Positions 12,487-25,600 of a stretch of 64,000 nucleotides of DNA are shown here, piece by piece. The notes below the pieces were generated by a model. It had not been told where the DNA came from. It worked only from the letters and a program-made list of their open reading frames with translations, and searched no databases. The translations under genes were made by a program, and so were the position numbers. Numbering within the stretch: position 1 is the stretch's first letter; every line of letters begins with the position of its first letter. The DNA is taken from NCBI GenBank assembly GCA_023078555.1, contig CM041203.1:6062940-6126939 (forward strand), written 5' to 3'. This DNA comes from Ulva prolifera. Taxonomy: Eukaryota; Chlorophyta; Ulvophyceae; Ulvales; Ulvaceae.

Positions 12487-13746
12487 AAACCAAGCACGTT
12501 TGTGTAGAACCCAAGTGGCTCAAACACTTCCCAAGCATGTATAGTCAGTTCCCAAGCATGTTTGTGTAGAAACCAAATGGCTCAAGCAGTTCCCAAGCAT
12601 GTCTAGTGAGTTCCCAAGCACGTTTGTGTAGAAACCAAGTGGCTCTAACACTTCCCAAGCATGTATAGTCGGTTCCCAAGCATGTTTGTGTAGAAACCAA
12701 ATGGCTCAAGCAGTTCCCAAGCATGTCTAGTGAGTTCCCAAGCATGTTTGCGTAGAAACCAAGTGGCTCAAGCAGTTCCCAAGCATTTCTAGTGAGTTCC
12801 CAAGCATGTTTGTTTAGAAACCCAGTGGCCGCGGCAATTCCCAAGCATGTCTAGTGAGTTCCCAAGCATGTTTGTGTAGAAACCAAGTGGCTCAAACACT
12901 TCCCAAGCATGTCTAGTGAGTTCCCAAGCACGTTTGTGTAGGAACCAAGTGGCTCAAACACTTCCCAAGCATTTCTAGTGAGTTCCCAAGCATGTTTGTG
13001 TAGAAACCAAGTGGCCGCGGCAATTCCCAAGCATGTCTAGTGAGTTCCCAAGCACGTTTGTGTAGAAACCAAGTGGCTCAAACACTTCCCAAGCATGTAT
13101 AGTCAGTTCCCAAGCACGTTTGTGTAGAAACCAAGTGGCTCAAACAGTTCCCAAGCATGTTTGTTTAGAAACCAAGTGGCCGCGGCAATTCCCAAGCATG
13201 TCTAGTGAGTTCCCAAGCACGTTTGTGTAGAACCCAAGTGGCTCAAACACTTCCCAAGCATGTATAGTCAGTTCCCAAGCATGTTTGTGTAGAAACCAAG
13301 TGGCTCAAACAGTTCCCAAGCATGTTTGTGTAGAAACCAAGTGGCCGCGGCAATTCCCAAGCATGTCTAGTGAGTTCCCAAGCACGTTTGTGTAGAACCC
13401 AAGTGGCTCAAACACTTCCCAAGCATGTATAGTCAGTTCCCAAGCATGTTTGCGTAGAAACCAAGTGGCTCAAGCAGTTCCCAAGCATTTCTAGTGAGTT
13501 CCCAAGCATGTTTGTGTAGAAACCAAGTGGCCGCGGCAATTCCCAAGCATGTCTAGTGAGTTCCCAAGCATGTTTGTGTAGAAACCAAGTGGCTCAAACA
13601 CTTCCCAAGCATGTCTAGTGAGTTCCCAAGCACGTTTGTGTAGGAACCAAGTGGCTCAAACACTTCCCAAGCATGTATAGTCAGTTCCCAAGCACGTTTG
13701 TGTAGAAACCAAGTGGCTCAAACAGTTCCCAAGCATGTTTGTGTAG
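12487..13746. repeat. Domain A HOR copy, 1,260 bp
   Basis: Bounded by chimeric modules at 12,487 and 13,747. Order and variants match 8,540-9,800 closely. The offset of 3,947 bp equals 63 full units plus one 41-bp unit, so this is a segmental duplication inside the array. Confidence 0.8.
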
Positions 13747-16700
13747 AAACCAAGCACGTTTGTGTAGAACCCAAGTGGCTCAAACACTTCCCAAGCATGT
13801 ATAGTCAGTTCCCAAGCATGTTTGTGTAGAAACCAAATGGCTCAAGCAGTTCCCAAGCATGTCTAGTGAGTTCCCAAGCACGTTTGTGTAGAAACCAAGT
13901 GGCTCTAACACTTCCCAAGCATGTATAGTCGGTTCCCAAGCATGTTTGTGTAGAAACCAAATGGCTCAAGCAGTTCCCAAGCATGTCTAGTGAGTTCCCA
14001 AGCATGTTTGCGTAGAAACCAAGTGGCTCAAGCAGTTCCCAAGCATTTCTAGTGAGTTCCCAAGCATGTTTGTTTAGAAACCCAGTGGCCGCGGCAATTC
14101 CCAAGCATGTCTAGTGAGTTCCCAAGCATGTTTGTGTAGAAACCAAGTGGCTCAAACACTTCCCAAGCATGTCTAGTGAGTTCCCAAGCACGTTTGTGTA
14201 GGAACCAAGTGGCTCAAACAGTTCCCAAGCATGTCTAGTGAGTTCCCAAGCACGTTTGTGTAGAAACCAAGTGGCTCAAACAGTTCCCAAGCATGTTTGT
14301 TTAGAAACCAAGTGGCCGCGGCAATTCCCAAGCATGTCTAGTGAGTTCCCAAGCACGTTTGTGTAGAACCCAAGTGGCTCAAACACTTCCCAAGCATGTA
14401 TAGTCAGTTCCCAAGCATGTTTGTGTAGAAACCAAATGGCTCAAGAAGTTCCCAAGCATGTCTAGTGAGTTCCCAAGCATGTTTGTGTAGAAACCAAGTG
14501 GCTCAAACAGTTCCCAAGCATGTCTACTGAGGTCCCAAGCACGTTTGTGTAGAAACCAAGTGGCTCAAACACTTCCCAAGCATGTCTAGTGAGTTCCCAA
14601 GCACGTTTGTGTAGGAACCAAGTGGCTCAAACACTTCCCAAGCATGTATAGTCAGTTCCCAAGCACGTTTGTGTAGAAACCAAGTGGCCCAAACAGTTCC
14701 CAAGCATGTATAGTCAGTTCCCAAGCATGTTTGTGTAGAAACCAAGTGGCTCAAGCAGTTCCCAAGCATGTCTAGTGAGTTCCCAAGCATGTTTGTGTAG
14801 AAACCAAGTGGCTCAAACAGTTCCCAAGCATGTCTACTGAGGTCCCAAGCACGTTTGTGTAGAAACCAAGTGGCTCTAACACTTCCCAAGCATGTATAGT
14901 CAGTTCCCAAGCATGTTTGTGTAGAAACCAAGTGGCTCAAGCAGTTCCCAAGCATGTCTTGTGAGTTCCCAAGCATGTTTGCGTAGAAACCAAGTGGCTC
15001 AAACACTTCCCAAGCATGTATAGTCAGTTCCCAAGCATGTTTGTGTAGAAACCAAGTGGCTCAAGCAGTTCCCAAGCATGTCTAGTGAGTTCCCAAGCAC
15101 GTTTGTGTAGGAACCAAGTGGCTCAAACACTTCCCAAGCATGTATAGTTAGTTCCCAAGCATGTTTGTGTAGAAACCAAGTGGCTCAAACAGTTCCCAAG
15201 CATGTTTGTTTAGAAACCAAGTGGCCGCGGCAATTCCCAAGCATGTCTAGTGAGTTCCCAAGCACGTTTGTGTAGAACCCAAGTGGCTCAAACACTTCCC
15301 AAGCATGTATAGTCAGTTCCCAAGCATGTTTGTGTAGAAACCAAGTGGCTCAAACAGTTCCCAAGCATGTTTGTGTAGAAACCAAGCACGTTTGTGTAGA
15401 ACCCAAGTGGCTCAAACACTTCCCAAGCATGTATAGTCAGTTCCCAAGCATGTTTGTGTAGAAACCAAATGGCTCAAGCAGTTCCAAGCATGTCTAGTGA
15501 GTTCCCAAGCACGTTTGTGTAGAAACCAAGTGGCTCTAACACTTCCCAAGCATGTATAGTCGGTTCCCAAGCATGTTTGTGTAGAAACCAAATGGCTCAA
15601 GCAGTTCCCAAGCATGTCTAGTGAGTTCCCAAGCATGTTTGCGTAGAAACCAAGTGGCTCAAGCAGTTCCCAAGCATTTCTAGTGAGTTCCCAAGCATGT
15701 TTGTTTAGAAACCCAGTGGCCGCGGCAATTCCCAAGCATGTCTAGTGAGTTCCCAAGCATGTTTGTGTAGAAACCAAGTGGCTCAAACACTTCCCAAGCA
15801 TGTCTAGTGAGTTCCCAAGCACGTTTGTGTAGGAACCAAGTGGCTCAAACACTTCCCAAGCATTTCTAGTGAGTTCCCAAGCATGTTTGTGTAGAAACCA
15901 AGTGGCCGCGGCAATTCCCAAGCATGTCTAGTGAGTTCCCAAGCACGTTTGTGTAGAAACCAAGTGGCTCAAACACTTCCCAAGCATGTATAGTCAGTTC
16001 CCAAGCATGTTTGTGTAGAAACCAAGTGGCTCAAGCAGTTCCCAAGCATGTCTAGTGAGTTCCCAAGCATGTTTGTGTAGAAACCAAGTGGCTCAAACAC
16101 TTCCCAAGCATGTCTAGTGAGTTCCCAAGCACGTTTGTGTAGGAACCAAGTGGCTCAAACACTTCCCAAGCATGTATAGTCAGTTCCCAAGCACGTTTGT
16201 GTAGAAACCAAGTGGCTCAAACAGTTCCCAAGCATGTATAGTCAGTTCCCAAGCATGTTTGTGTAGAAACCAAGTGGCTCAAGCAGTTCCCAAGCATATC
16301 TACTGAGTTCCCAAGCACGTTTGTGTAGAACCCAAGTGGCTCAAACACTTCCCAAGCATGTATAGTCAGTTCCCAAGCATGTTTGTGTAGAAACCAAATG
16401 GCTCAAGCAGTTCCCAAGCATGTCTAGTGAGTTCCCAAGCATGTTTGTGTAGAAACCAAGTGGCTCAAGCAGTTCCCAAGCATGTCTACTGAGGTCCCAA
16501 GCACGTTTGTGTAGAAACCAAGTGGCTCTAACACTTCCCAAGCATGTATAGTCAGTTCCCAAGCATGTTTGTGTAGAAACCAAGTGGCTCAAGCAGTTCC
16601 CAAGCATGTCTAGTGAGTTCCCAAGCATGTTTGCGTAGAAACCAAGTGGCTCAAACACTTCCCAAGCATGTATAGTCAGTTCCCAAGCATGTTTGTGTAG

Positions 16701-19700
16701 AAACCAAGTGGCTCAAGCAGTTCCCAAGCATTTCTAGTGAGTTCCCAAGCATGTTTGTGTAGAAACCAAGTGGCCGCGGCAATTCCCAAGCATGTCTAGT
16801 GAGTTCCCAAGCATGTTTGTGTAGAAACCAAGTGGCTCAAACACTTCCCAAGCATGTCTAGTGAGTTCCCAAGCACGTTTGTGTAGGAACCAAGTGGCTC
16901 AAACACTTCCCAAGCATGTATAGTCAGTTCCCAAGCACGTTTGTGTAGAAACCAAGTGGCTCAAACAGTTCCCAAGCATGTATAGTCAGTTCCCAAGCAT
17001 GTTTGTGTAGAAACCAAGTGGCTCAAGCAGTTCCCAAGCATGTTTGTGTAGAAACCAAATGGCTCAAGCAGTTCCCAAGCATGTCTAGTGAGTTCCCAAG
17101 CATGTTTGTGTAGAAACCAAGTGGCTCAAGCAGTTCCCAAGCATGTCTAGTGAGTTCCCAAGCATGTTTGCGTAGAAACCAAGTGGCTCAAGCAGTTCCC
17201 AAGCATTTCTAGTGAGTTCCCAAGCATGTTTGTATAGAAACCAAGTGGCCGCGGCAATTCCCAAGCATGTCTAGTGAGTTCCCAAGCATGTTTGTGTAGA
17301 AACCAAGTGGCTCAAACACTTCCCAAGCATGTCTAGTGAGTTCCCAAGCACGTTTGTGTAGGAACCAAGTGGCTCAAACACTTCCCAAGCATGTATAGTC
17401 AGTTCCCAAGCACGTTTGTGTAGAAACCAAGTGGCTCAAACAGTTCCCAAGCATGTTTGTTTAGAAACCAAGTGGCCGCGGCAATTCCCAAGCATGTCTA
17501 GTGAGTTCCCAAGCACGTTTGTGTAGAACCCAAGTGGCTCAAACACTTCCCAAGCATGTATAGTCAGTTCCCAAGCATGTTTGTGTAGAAACCAAGTGGC
17601 TCAAACAGTTCCCAAGCATGTTTGTGTAGAAACCAAGTGGCCGCGGCAATTCCCAAGCATGTCTAGTGAGTTCCCAAGCACGTTTGTGTAGAACCCAAGT
17701 GGCTCAAACACTTCCCAAGCATGTATAGTCAGTTCCCAAGCATGTTTGCGTAGAAACCAAGTGGCTCAAGCAGTTCCCAAGCATTTCTAGTGAGTTCCCA
17801 AGCATGTTTGTGTAGAAACCAAGTGGCCGCGGCAATTCCCAAGCATGTCTAGTGAGTTCCCAAGCATGTTTGTGTAGAAACCAAGTGGCTCAAACACTTC
17901 CCAAGCATGTCTAGTGAGTTCCCAAGCACGTTTGTGTAGGAACCAAGTGGCTCAAACACTTCCCAAGCATGTATAGTCAGTTCCCAAGCACGTTTGTGTA
18001 GAAACCAAGTGGCTCAAACAGTTCCCAAGCATGTTTGTTTAGAAACCAAGTGGCCGCGGCAATTCCCAAGCATGTCTAGTGAGTTCCCAAGCACGTTTGT
18101 GTAGAACCCAAGTGGCTCAAACACTTCCCAAGCATGTATAGTCAGTTCCCAAGCATGTTTGTGTAGAAACCAAATGGCTCAAGCAGTTCCCAAGCATGTC
18201 TAGTGAGTTCCCAAGCATGTTTGTGTAGAAACCAAGTGGCTCAAACAGTTCCCAAGCATGTCTACCGAGGTCCCAAGCACGTTTGTGTAGAAACCAAGTG
18301 GCTCTAACACTTCCCAAGCATGTATAGTCAGTTCCCAAGCATGTTTGTGTAGAAACCAAATGGCTCAAGAAGTTCCCAAGCATGTCTAGTGAGTTCCCAA
18401 GCATGTTTGTGTAGAAACCAAGTGGCTCAAACAGTTCCCAAGCATGTCTACTGAGGTCCCAAGCACGGTTGTGAAGAAACCAAGTGGCTCAAACACTTCC
18501 CAAGCATGTATAGTCAGTTCCCAAGCATGTTTGTGTAGAAACCAAGTGGCTCAAACAGTTCCCAAGCATGTTTGTGTAGAAACCAAGCACGTTTGTGTAG
18601 AACCCAAGTGGCTCAAACACTTCCCAAGCATGTATAGTCAGTTCCCAAGCATGTTTGTGTAGAAACCAAATGGCTCAAGCAGTTCCCAAGCATGTCTAGT
18701 GAGTTCCCAAGCATGTTTGTGTAGAAACCAAGTGGCTCAAACAGTTCCCAAGCATGTCTACTGAGGTCCCAAGCACGTTTGTGTAGAAACCAAGTGGCTC
18801 TAACACTTCCCAAGCATGTATAGTCAGTTCCCAAGCATGTTTGTGTCGAAACCAAGTGGCTCAAGCAGTTCCCAAGCATGTTTGTTTAGAAACCAAGTGG
18901 CCGCGGCAATTCCCAAGCATGTCTAGTGAGTTCCCAAGCACGTTTGTGTAGAACCCAAGTGGCTCAAACACTTCCCAAGCATGTATAGTCAGTTCCCAAG
19001 CATGTTTGTGTAGAAACCAAGTGGCTCAAACATTTCCCAAGCATGTTTGTGTAGAAACCAAGTGGCCGCGGCAATTCCCAAGCATGTCTAGTGAGTTCCC
19101 AAGCACGTTTGTGTAGAAACCAAGTGGCTCAAACACTTCCCAAGCATGTATAGTCAGTTCCCAAGCATGTTTGTGTAGAAACCAAGTGGCTCAAGCAGTT
19201 CCCAAGCATTTCTAGTGAGTTCCCAAGCATGTTTGCGTAGAAACCAAGTGGCTCAAACACTTCCCAAGCATGTATAGTCAGTTCCCAAGCATGTTTGTGT
19301 AGAAACCAAGTGGCTCAAGCAGTTCCCAAGCATTTCTAGTGAGTTCCCAAGCATGTTTGTGTAGAAACCAAGTGGCCGCGGCAATTCCCAAGCATGTCTA
19401 GTGAGTTCCCAAGCACGTTTGTGTAGAACCCAAGTGGCTCAAACACTTCCCAAGCATGTATAGTCAGTTCCCAAGCATGTTTGTGTAGAAACCAAGTGGC
19501 TCAAACAGTTCCCAAGCATGTTTGTGTAGAAACCAAGTGGCCGCGGCAATTCCCAAGCATGTCTAGTGAGTTCCCAAGCACGTTTGTGTAGAACCCAAGT
19601 GGCTCAAACACTTCCCAAGCATGTATAGTCAGTTCCCAAGCATGTTTGTGTAGAAACCAAGTGGCTCAAGCAGTTCCCAAGCATTTCTAGTGAGTTCCCA

Positions 19701-19983
19701 AGCATGTTTGCGTAGAAACCAAGTGGCTCAAACACTTCCCAAGCATGTATAGTCAGTTCCCAAGCATGTTTGTGTAGAAACCAAGTGGCTCAAGCAGTTC
19801 CCAAGCATTTCTAGTGAGTTCCCAAGCATGTTTGTGTAGAAACCAAGTGGCCGCGGCAATTCCCAAGCATGTCTAGTGAGTTCCCAAGCACGTTTGTGTA
19901 GAACCCAAGTGGCTCAAACACTTCCCAAGCATGTATAGTCAGTTCCCAAGCATGTTTGTGTAGAAACCAAGTGGCTCAAACAG

Positions 19984-20148
19984 TTCCCAAGCATGTTTGT
20001 TTAGAAACCAAGTGGCCGCGGCAATTCCCAAGCATGTCTAGTGAGTTCCCAAGCACGTTTGTGTAGAACCCAAGTGGCTCAAACACTTCCCAAGCATGTA
20101 TAGTCAGTTCCCAAGCATGTTTGTGTAGAAACCAAGTGGCTCAAACAG
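19984..20148. repeat. 165-bp unit present here, absent from the distal copy
   Basis: One 41-bp unit (19,984-20,024) plus two full monomers (20,025-20,148). It repeats the surrounding pattern and is the extra block that makes the 18.4-20.2 kb interval 165 bp longer than its partner at 50.6-52.3 kb; that partner has one extra G, giving a net difference of 164 bp. This is a clean whole-unit copy-number difference between two otherwise nearly identical blocks. Confidence 0.8.
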
Positions 20149-20898
20149 TTCCCAAGCATGTTTGTGTAGAAACCAAGTGGCCGCGGCAATTCCCAAGCAT
20201 GTCTAGTGAGTTCCCAAGCACGTTTGTGTAGAACCCAAGTGGCTCAAACACTTCCCAAGCATGTATAGTCAGTTCCCAAGCATGTTTGTGTAGAAACCAA
20301 ATGGCTCAAGCAGTTCCCAAGCATGTCTAGTGAGTTCCCAAGCATGTTTGCGTAGAAACCAAGTGGCTCAAGCAGTTCCCAAGCATTTCTAGTGAGTTCC
20401 CAAGCATGTTTGTGTAGAAACCAAGTGGCCGCGGCAATTCCCAAGCATGTCTAGTGAGTTCCCAAGCATGTTTGTGTAGAAACCAAGTGGCTCAAACACT
20501 TCCCAAGCATGTATAGTCAGTTCCCAAGCATGTTTGTGTAGAAACCAAATGGCTCAAGAAATTCCCAAGCATGTCTAGTGAGTTCCCAAGCACGTTTGTG
20601 TAGAACCCAAGTGGCTCAAACACTTCCCAAGCATGTATAGTCAGTTCCCAAGCATGTTTGTGTAGAAACCAAATGGCTCAAGAAGTTCCCAAGCATGTCT
20701 AGTGAGTTCCCAAGCATGTTTGTGTAGAAACCAAGTGGCTCAAACAGTTCCCAAGCATGTCTACTGAGGTCCCAAGCACGTTTGTGTAGAAACCAAGTGG
20801 CTCAAACACTTCCCAAGCATGTATAGTCAGTTCCCAAGCATGTTTGTGTAGAAACCAAGTGGCTCAAACAGTTCCCAAGCATGTTTGTGTAGAAACCA

Positions 20899-20914
20899 AG
20901 TAGCCGCGAAAATT
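20899..20914. repeat. TAGCCGCGAAAA sub-class of module 3
   Basis: A derivative of the CCGCGGCAA class in which GTGGCCGCGGCAA has become GTAGCCGCGAAAA. Seen near 20,901, 24,970, 27,139, 31,249, 52,941, 57,010, 58,662 and (as AGACGCGAAAA) 62,728, thus only in B and B'. An intermediate GTAGCCGCGGCAA occurs near 26,430, 34,936, 35,287, 37,229, 38,737, 39,933, 47,823 and 57,960. The pair gives a simple order of descent for monomer classes. Confidence 0.8.
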
Positions 20915-22676
20915 CCCAAGCATGTCTAGTGAGTTCCCAAGCACGTTTGTGTAGAACCCAAGTGGCTCAAACACTTCCCAAGCATGTATAGTCAGTTCCC
21001 AAGCATGTTTGTGTAGAAACCAAATGGCTCAAGCAGTTCCCAAGCATGTCTAGTGAGTTCCCAAGCATGTTTGTGTAGAAGCCAAGTGGCTCAAACAGTT
21101 CCCAAGCATGTCTACTGAGGTCCCAAGCACGTTTGTGTAGAAACCAAGTGGCTCTAACACTTCCCAAGCATGTATAGTCAGTTCCCAAGCATGTTTGTGT
21201 AGAAACCAAGTGGCTCAAGCAGTTCCCAAGCATGTCTAGTGAGTTCCCAAGCATGTTTGCGTAGAAACCAAGTGGCTCAAACACTTCCCAAGCATGTATA
21301 GTCAGTTCCCAAGCATGTTTGTGTAGAAACCAAGTGGCTCAAGCAGTTCCCAAGCATTTCTAGTGAGTTCCCAAGCATGTTTGTGTAGAAACCAAGTGGC
21401 CGCGGCAATTCCCAAGCATGTCTAGTGAGTTCCCAAGCATGTTTGTGTAGAAACCAAGTGGCTCAAACACTTCCCAAGCATGTCTAGTGAGTTCCCAAGC
21501 ACGTTTGTGTAGGAACCAAGTGGCTCAAACAGTTCCCAAGCATGTTTGTTTAGAAACCAAGTGGCCGCGGCAATTCCCAAGCATGTCTAGTGAGTTCCCA
21601 AGCACGTTTGTGTAGAAACCAAGTGGCTCAAACACTTCCCAAGCATGTATAGTCAGTTCCCAAGCATGTTTGTGTAGAAACCAAGTGGCTCAAGCAGTTC
21701 CCAAGCATGTCTAGTGAGTTCCCAAGCATGATTGCGTAGAAACCAAGTGGCTCAAACACTTCCCAAGCATGTATAGTCAGTTCCCAAGCATGTTTGTGTA
21801 GAAACCAAGTGGCTCAAACATTTCCCAAGCATGTTTGTATAGAAACCAAGTGGCCGCGGCAATTCCCAAGCATGTCTAGTGAGTTCCCAAGCACGTTTGT
21901 GTAGAAACCAAGTGGCTCAAACACTTCCCAAGCATGTATAGTCAGTTCCCAAGCATGTTTGTGTAGAAACCAAGTGGCTCAAGCAGTTCCCAAGCATGTC
22001 TAGTGAGTTCCCAAGCATGTTTGCGTAGAAACCAAGTGGCTCAAGCAGTTCCCAAGCATTTCTAGTGAGTTCCCAAGCATGTTTGTATAGAAACCAAGTG
22101 GCCGCGGCAATTCCCAAGCATGTCTAGTGAGTTCCCAAGCATGTTTGTGTAGAAACCAAGTGGCTCAAACACTTCCCAAGCATGTCTAGTGAGTTCCCAA
22201 GCACGTTTGTGTAGGAACCAAGTGGCTCAAACACTTCCCAAGCATTTCTAGTGAGTTCCCAAGCATGTTTGTGTAGAAACCAAGTGGCCGCGGCAATTCC
22301 CAAGCATGTCTAGTGAGTTCCCAAGCACGTTTGTGTAGAAACCAAGTGGCTCAAACACTTCCCAAGCATGTATAGTCAGTTCCCAAGCATGTTTGTGTAG
22401 AAACCAAGTGGCTCAAGCAGTTCCCAAGCATGTCTAGTGAGTTCCCAAGCATGTTTGTGTAGAAACCAAGTGGCTCAAACACTTCCCAAGCATGTCTAGT
22501 GAGTTCCCAAGCACGTTTGTGTAGGAACCAAGTGGCTCAAACACTTCCCAAGCATGTATAGTCAGTTCCCAAGCACGTTTGTGTAGAAACCAAGTGGCTC
22601 AAACAGTTCCCAAGCATGTATAGTCAGTTCCCAAGCATGTTTGTGTAGAAACCAAGTGGCTCAAGCAGTTCCCAAG

Positions 22677-25600
22677 CATATCTACTGAGTTCCCAAGCAC
22701 GTTTGTGTAGAACCCAAGTGGCTCAAACACTTCCCAAGCATGTATAGTCAGTTCCCAAGCATGTTTGTGTAGAAACCAAATGGCTCAAGCAGTTCCCAAG
22801 CATGTCTAGTGAGTTCCCAAGCATGTTTGTGTAGAAACCAAGTGGCTCAAGCAGTTCCCAAGCATGTCTACTGAGGTCCCAAGCACGTTTGTGTAGAAAC
22901 CAAGTGGCTCTAACACTTCCCAAGCATGTATAGTCAGTTCCCAAGCATGTTTGTGTAGAAACCAAGTGGCTCAAGCAGTTCCCAAGCATGTCTAGTGAGT
23001 TCCCAAGCATGTTTGCGTAGAAACCAAGTGGCTCAAACACTTCCCAAGCATGTATAGTCAGTTCCCAAGCATGTTTGTGTAGAAACCAAGTGGCTCAAGC
23101 AGTTCCCAAGCATTTCTAGTGAGTTCCCAAGCATGTTTGTGTAGAAACCAAGTGGCCGCGGCAATTCCCAAGCATGTCTAGTGAGTTCCCAAGCATGTTT
23201 GTGTAGAAACCAAGTGGCTCAAACACTTCCCAAGCATGTCTAGTGAGTTCCCAAGCACGTTTGTGTAGGAACCAAGTGGCTCAAACACTTCCCAAGCATG
23301 TATAGTCAGTTCCCAAGCACGTTTGTGTAGAAACCAAGTGGCTCAAACAGTTCCCAAGCATGTATAGTCAGTTCCCAAGCATGTTTGTGTAGAAACCAAG
23401 TGGCTCAAGCAGTTCCCAAGCATGTTTGTGTAGAAACCAAATGGCTCAAGCAGTTCCCAAGCATGTCTAGTGAGTTCCCAAGCATGTTTGTGTAGAAACC
23501 AAGTGGCTCAAGCAGTTCCCAAGCATGTCTAGTGAGTTCCCAAGCATGTTTGCGTAGAAACCAAGTGGCTCAAGCAGTTCCCAAGCATTTCTAGTGAGTT
23601 CCCAAGCATGTTTGTATAGAAACCAAGTGGCCGCGGCAATTCCCAAGCATGTCTAGTGAGTTCCCAAGCATGTTTGTGTAGAAACCAAGTGGCTCAAACA
23701 CTTCCCAAGCATGTCTAGTGAGTTCCCAAGCACGTTTGTGTAGGAACCAAGTGGCTCAAACACTTCCCAAGCATGTATAGTCAGTTCCCAAGCACGTTTG
23801 TGTAGAAACCAAGTGGCTCAAACAGTTCCCAAGCATGTTTGTTTAGAAACCAAGTGGCCGCGGCAATTCCCAAGCATGTCTAGTGAGTTCCCAAGCACGT
23901 TTGTGTAGAACCCAAGTGGCTCAAACACTTCCCAAGCATGTATAGTCAGTTCCCAAGCATGTTTGTGTAGAAACCAAGTGGCTCAAACAGTTCCCAAGCA
24001 TGTTTGTGTAGAAACCAAGTGGCCGCGGCAATTCCCAAGCATGTCTAGTGAGTTCCCAAGCACGTTTGTGTAGAACCCAAGTGGCTCAAACACTTCCCAA
24101 GCATGTATAGTCAGTTCCCAAGCATGTTTGCGTAGAAACCAAGTGGCTCAAGCAGTTCCCAAGCATTTCTAGTGAGTTCCCAAGCATGTTTGTGTAGAAA
24201 CCAAGTGGCCGCGGCAATTCCCAAGCATGTCTAGTGAGTTCCCAAGCATGTTTGTGTAGAAACCAAGTGGCTCAAACACTTCCCAAGCATGTCTAGTGAG
24301 TTCCCAAGCACGTTTGTGTAGGAACCAAGTGGCTCAAACACTTCCCAAGCATGTATAGTTAGTTCCCAAGCACGTTTGTGTAGAAACCAAGTGGCTCAAA
24401 CAGTTCCCAAGCATGTTTGTTTAGAAACCAAGTGGCCGCGGCAATTCCCAAGCATGTCTAGTGAGTTCCCAAGCACGTTTGTGTAGAACCCAAGTGGCTC
24501 AAACACTTCCCAAGCATGTATAGTCAGTTCCCAAGCATGTTTGTGTAGAAACCAAATGGCTCAAGCAGTTCCCAAGCATGTCTAGTGAGTTCCCAAGCAT
24601 GTTTGTGTAGAAACCAAGTGGCTCAAACAGTTCCCAAGCATGTCTACCGAGGTCCCAAGCACGTTTGTGTAGAAACCAAGTGGCTCTAACACTTCCCAAG
24701 CATGTATAGTCAGTTCCCAAGCATGTTTGTGTAGAAACCAAATGGCTCAAGAAGTTCCCAAGCATGTCTAGTGAGTTCCCAAGCATGTTTGTGTAGAAAC
24801 CAAGTGGCTCAAACAGTTCCCAAGCATGTCTACTGAGGTCCCAAGCACGGTTGTGTAGAAACCAAGTGGCTCAAACACTTCCCAAGCATGTATAGTCAGT
24901 TCCCAAGCATGTTTGTGTAGAAACCAAGTGGCTCAAACAGTTCCCAAGCATGTTTGTGTAGAAACCAAGTAGCCGCGAAAATTCCCAAGCATGTCTAGTG
25001 AGTTCCCAAGCACGTTTGTGTAGAACCCAAGTGGCTCAAACACTTCCCAAGCATGTATAGTCAGTTCCCAAGCATGTTTGTGTAGAAACCAAATGGCTCA
25101 AGCAGTTCCCAAGCATGTCTAGTGAGTTCCCAAGCATGTTTGTGTAGAAGCCAAGTGGCTCAAACAGTTCCCAAGCATGTCTACTGAGGTCCCAAGCACG
25201 TTTGTGTAGAAACCAAGTGGCTCTAACACTTCCCAAGCATGTATAGTCAGTTCCCAAGCATGTTTGTGTAGAAACCAAGTGGCTCAAGCAGTTCCCAAGC
25301 ATGTCTAGTGAGTTCCCAAGCATGTTTGCGTAGAAACCAAGTGGCTCAAACACTTCCCAAGCATGTATAGTCAGTTCCCAAGCATGTTTGTGTAGAAACC
25401 AAGTGGCTCAAGCAGTTCCCAAGCATTTCTAGTGAGTTCCCAAGCATGTTTGTGTAGAAACCAAGTGGCCGCGGCAATTCCCAAGCATGTCTAGTGAGTT
25501 CCCAAGCATGTTTGTGTAGAAACCAAGTGGCTCAAACACTTCCCAAGCATGTCTAGTGAGTTCCCAAGCACGTTTGTGTAGGAACCAAGTGGCTCAAACA

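Larger units (their letters stand above)
1..15700. repeat. Satellite domain A: 1,260-bp higher-order repeat
   Basis: Monomer variants recur in the same order every 1,260 bp. Line-by-line comparison shows positions 1-540 recurring almost unchanged from 1,261, and the same block again from 4,298, 5,558, 9,546 and 13,492. The unit is 19 full 62-bp monomers plus two 41-bp units (917-957 and 1,082-1,122 in the first copy). Complete copies are interspersed with truncated ones and with segments rich in CTACTGAG monomers (about 2.4-3.2, 6.2-8.5 and 10.6-12.3 kb). The right boundary is soft: sequence from about 15.7 kb onward matches domain B at a 6,382-bp offset. Confidence 0.85.
16295..22676. repeat. 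Domain B HOR copy 1, 6,382 bp
   Basis: Delimited by the rare module CATATCTACTGAG at 16,295 and its next occurrence at 22,677. It contains private variants GCACGGTTGTGAAG (near 18,466) and TTGTGTCGAA (near 18,843) that the following copy lacks or changes. Those private variants reappear in B' at about 50,670 and 51,047, which ties this copy specifically to the distal block. Confidence 0.8.
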
